Part shown: piece after piece, positions 6,675-7,494 of the stretch | Layout of the letters: every line of letters starts with the position of its first letter | Position numbering within the stretch: the stretch's first letter is position 1 | Assembly: GCA_024640925.1 (NCBI GenBank) | Contig: JAHEEB010000181.1 | Coordinates: forward strand, 1 to 7,494 | DNA from: Bacteroidota bacterium | GTDB taxonomy: Bacteria; Bacteroidota; Bacteroidia; Bacteroidales; UBA10428 | Reading direction: 5' to 3' | DNA: 7,494 bases | Notes under the pieces: model-generated | The model's input: the letters and a program-made list of their open reading frames with translations, nothing else | Told to the model about the DNA's origin: nothing | Databases searched by the model: none | Program-made: the position numbers and the translations under genes

Positions 6675-7494
6675 TTATTCTTTTACTAATATATAGTTCA
6701 TCCCATTTATATTAACAATGTACATACCAGCTTTTAGGCTTTCGGTATTTACATAGCTTATGCCACTTATCTGCTGCGAAAGCACCAGTTTACCGGTTAG
6801 TTCGTTGATATACAGGATTCCTTCATTTTCCCCGGCATCAATTGTAAATCCTGTGGTACATGGATTTGGATAAATACATACACTTGCCTGGTTTGTTATA
6901 TCAATGCCCGTTTCTGCTGTAAAGCTTGCTGCAATGGTATGGCTGGCAGCTACGCTGCTGAAAGTGTAGTTGCTTACAGCTCCCACGCTACTTCCGTCAA
7001 CCAATACATCAGAAATTGTATAGCTGCTATTGGCGGTAATAGTAAAAGTTTGGTCACTGCCTTCCGCTACCGATATTTCTCCCGATGGACTTATGTTGCC
7101 TCCATCGCCTGCCGAAGCGGTGATGGTATATACCGGTGTAGTGGTTTCCGCAAAGCTGGCTACAATGGTATGATTTGCAGATACCGAACTGAAATTATAG
7201 GTGCTTACAGCTCCAGCACTGTTTCCATCTACCAATACATCGGAAATAGTATAACCACTGTTGGCGGTAATAGTAAAAGTTTGGTCACTGCCTTCCGCTA
7301 CCGATATTTCTCCCGATGGACTGATGCTGCCTCCATCGCCTGCCGAAGCGGTGATGGTATATACCGGTGTAGTGGTTTCCGCAAAGCTGGCTACAATGGT
7401 ATGATTTGCAGATACCGAACTGAAAGTATAGGTGCTTACGGCCCCTTCACTGTTTCCATCGACCAATACATCGACAACATGATAACCATTATTG
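6675..7494 (-). CDS. T9SS-secreted protein with InlB-B-like repeats and C-terminal sorting domain (5' end outside window)
   Basis: The C-terminal 272 residues of a larger secreted protein. The frame is open through position 7494 and the repeat pattern continues across it, so the true start lies beyond the window; the TTG at 7464-7466 is not the start. From the edge inward there is the end of one repeat (7362-7494), a full 77-residue repeat (7131-7361) and a final 70-residue repeat (6921-7130). Each runs YTITASAGDGG, then SPSGEISVAEGSDQTFTI, ISDVLVDG, and HTIVASF, resembling the divergent InlB B-repeat (Flg_new_2) family, small beta-rich modules common in surface proteins. About 70 residues at the end (from roughly 6887) form a type A T9SS sorting domain: VCIYPNP, a beta-rich middle with LTGKLV, and GMYIVNI ... 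ILVKE. This predicts export across the outer membrane and surface attachment or release. The function of the missing N-terminal part is unknown. Confidence 0.88.
   Translation of the reverse strand, partial: NNGYHVVDVLVDGNSEGAVSTYTFSSVSANHTIVASFAETTTPVYTITASAGDGGSISPSGEISVAEGSDQTFTITANSGYTISDVLVDGNSAGAVSTYNFSSVSANHTIVASFAETTTPVYTITASAGDGGNISPSGEISVAEGSDQTFTITANSSYTISDVLVDGSSVGAVSNYTFSSVAASHTIAASFTAETGIDITNQASVCIYPNPCTTGFTIDAGENEGILYINELTGKLVLSQQISGISYVNTESLKAGMYIVNINGMNYILVKE
6921..7494 (-). repeat. Tandem 231-bp coding repeats
   Basis: The DNA repeats with an exact 231-bp (77-codon) period: the segment beginning TTGGCGGTAATAGTAAAAGT starts at 7030 and again at 7261, and a third start is visible at 7492. 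Copies 7030-7260 and 7261-7491 differ at about 15 positions by my hand count, only two of them in roughly the first 160 bp. The copy next to the sorting domain (6921-7029) is more diverged. This suggests recent duplication or gene conversion; the copy number beyond the window is unknown. Confidence 0.85.

Noticed and set aside
7464..7466. TTG as the start of the repeat protein
   Set aside because: The frame stays open to the window edge and encodes the same repeat pattern before this codon (NNGYHVVDV), so the gene is cut by the window rather than starting here.
6921..7494. Possible CRISPR-like array
   Set aside because: The repeats are 231 bp, directly adjacent with no spacers, and preserve a reading frame, so they are protein-coding tandem repeats.

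Overview
The window looks like chromosome of an anaerobic or facultative member of the Bacteroidota, probably of the Bacteroidales/Marinilabiliales type. The evidence is a C-terminal type IX secretion (T9SS) sorting domain, which is essentially confined to that phylum; two promoter boxes matching the Bacteroidota -7 consensus TAnnTTTG; AT-rich leaders mostly without Shine-Dalgarno sites; an NfnAB-type flavoprotein pair; and a polyamine transporter with a long ATPase. The genus cannot be read from this sequence.

Layout. Positions 1-1766 (minus strand) hold a two-gene operon: an NfnA/NfnS-like FAD/[2Fe-2S] subunit, then an NfnB/NfnL-like (glutamate synthase small-subunit family) subunit whose C-terminal part lies beyond position 1. 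Positions 1767-2102 are a divergent control region with a candidate promoter for each side, two dyads, and a 13-bp direct repeat with a 21-bp period. Positions 2103-6434 (plus strand) hold a compact operon, potA-potB-potC-potD, encoding a complete spermidine/putrescine-type ABC importer. The genes are separated by 12 bp, a 4-bp overlap and 1 bp. Positions 6435-6674 are a convergent intergenic region with a strong hairpin that probably ends transcription of potD and perhaps of the opposing gene. Positions 6675-7494 (minus strand) hold the 3' end of a gene for a secreted repeat protein: 77-residue InlB-B-like repeats, nearly identical in DNA, followed by a T9SS sorting domain. Its 5' end is outside the window.

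How the genes work together. NfnA and NfnB would form one soluble redox enzyme linking NADH, NADPH and ferredoxin by flavin-based electron bifurcation. PotA (ATPase), PotB and PotC (permeases) and PotD (binding protein) would form one inner-membrane importer. No functional link between these two operons, or with the T9SS protein, is visible beyond adjacency.

Nothing here amounts to a clearly new system. The most unusual points are: PotD carries an N-terminal lipoprotein signal and also a C-terminal transmembrane helix with a basic tail; PotA has a duplicated C-terminal regulatory domain; the pot operon has structured repeats upstream; and the repeats of the T9SS protein appear recently homogenised.
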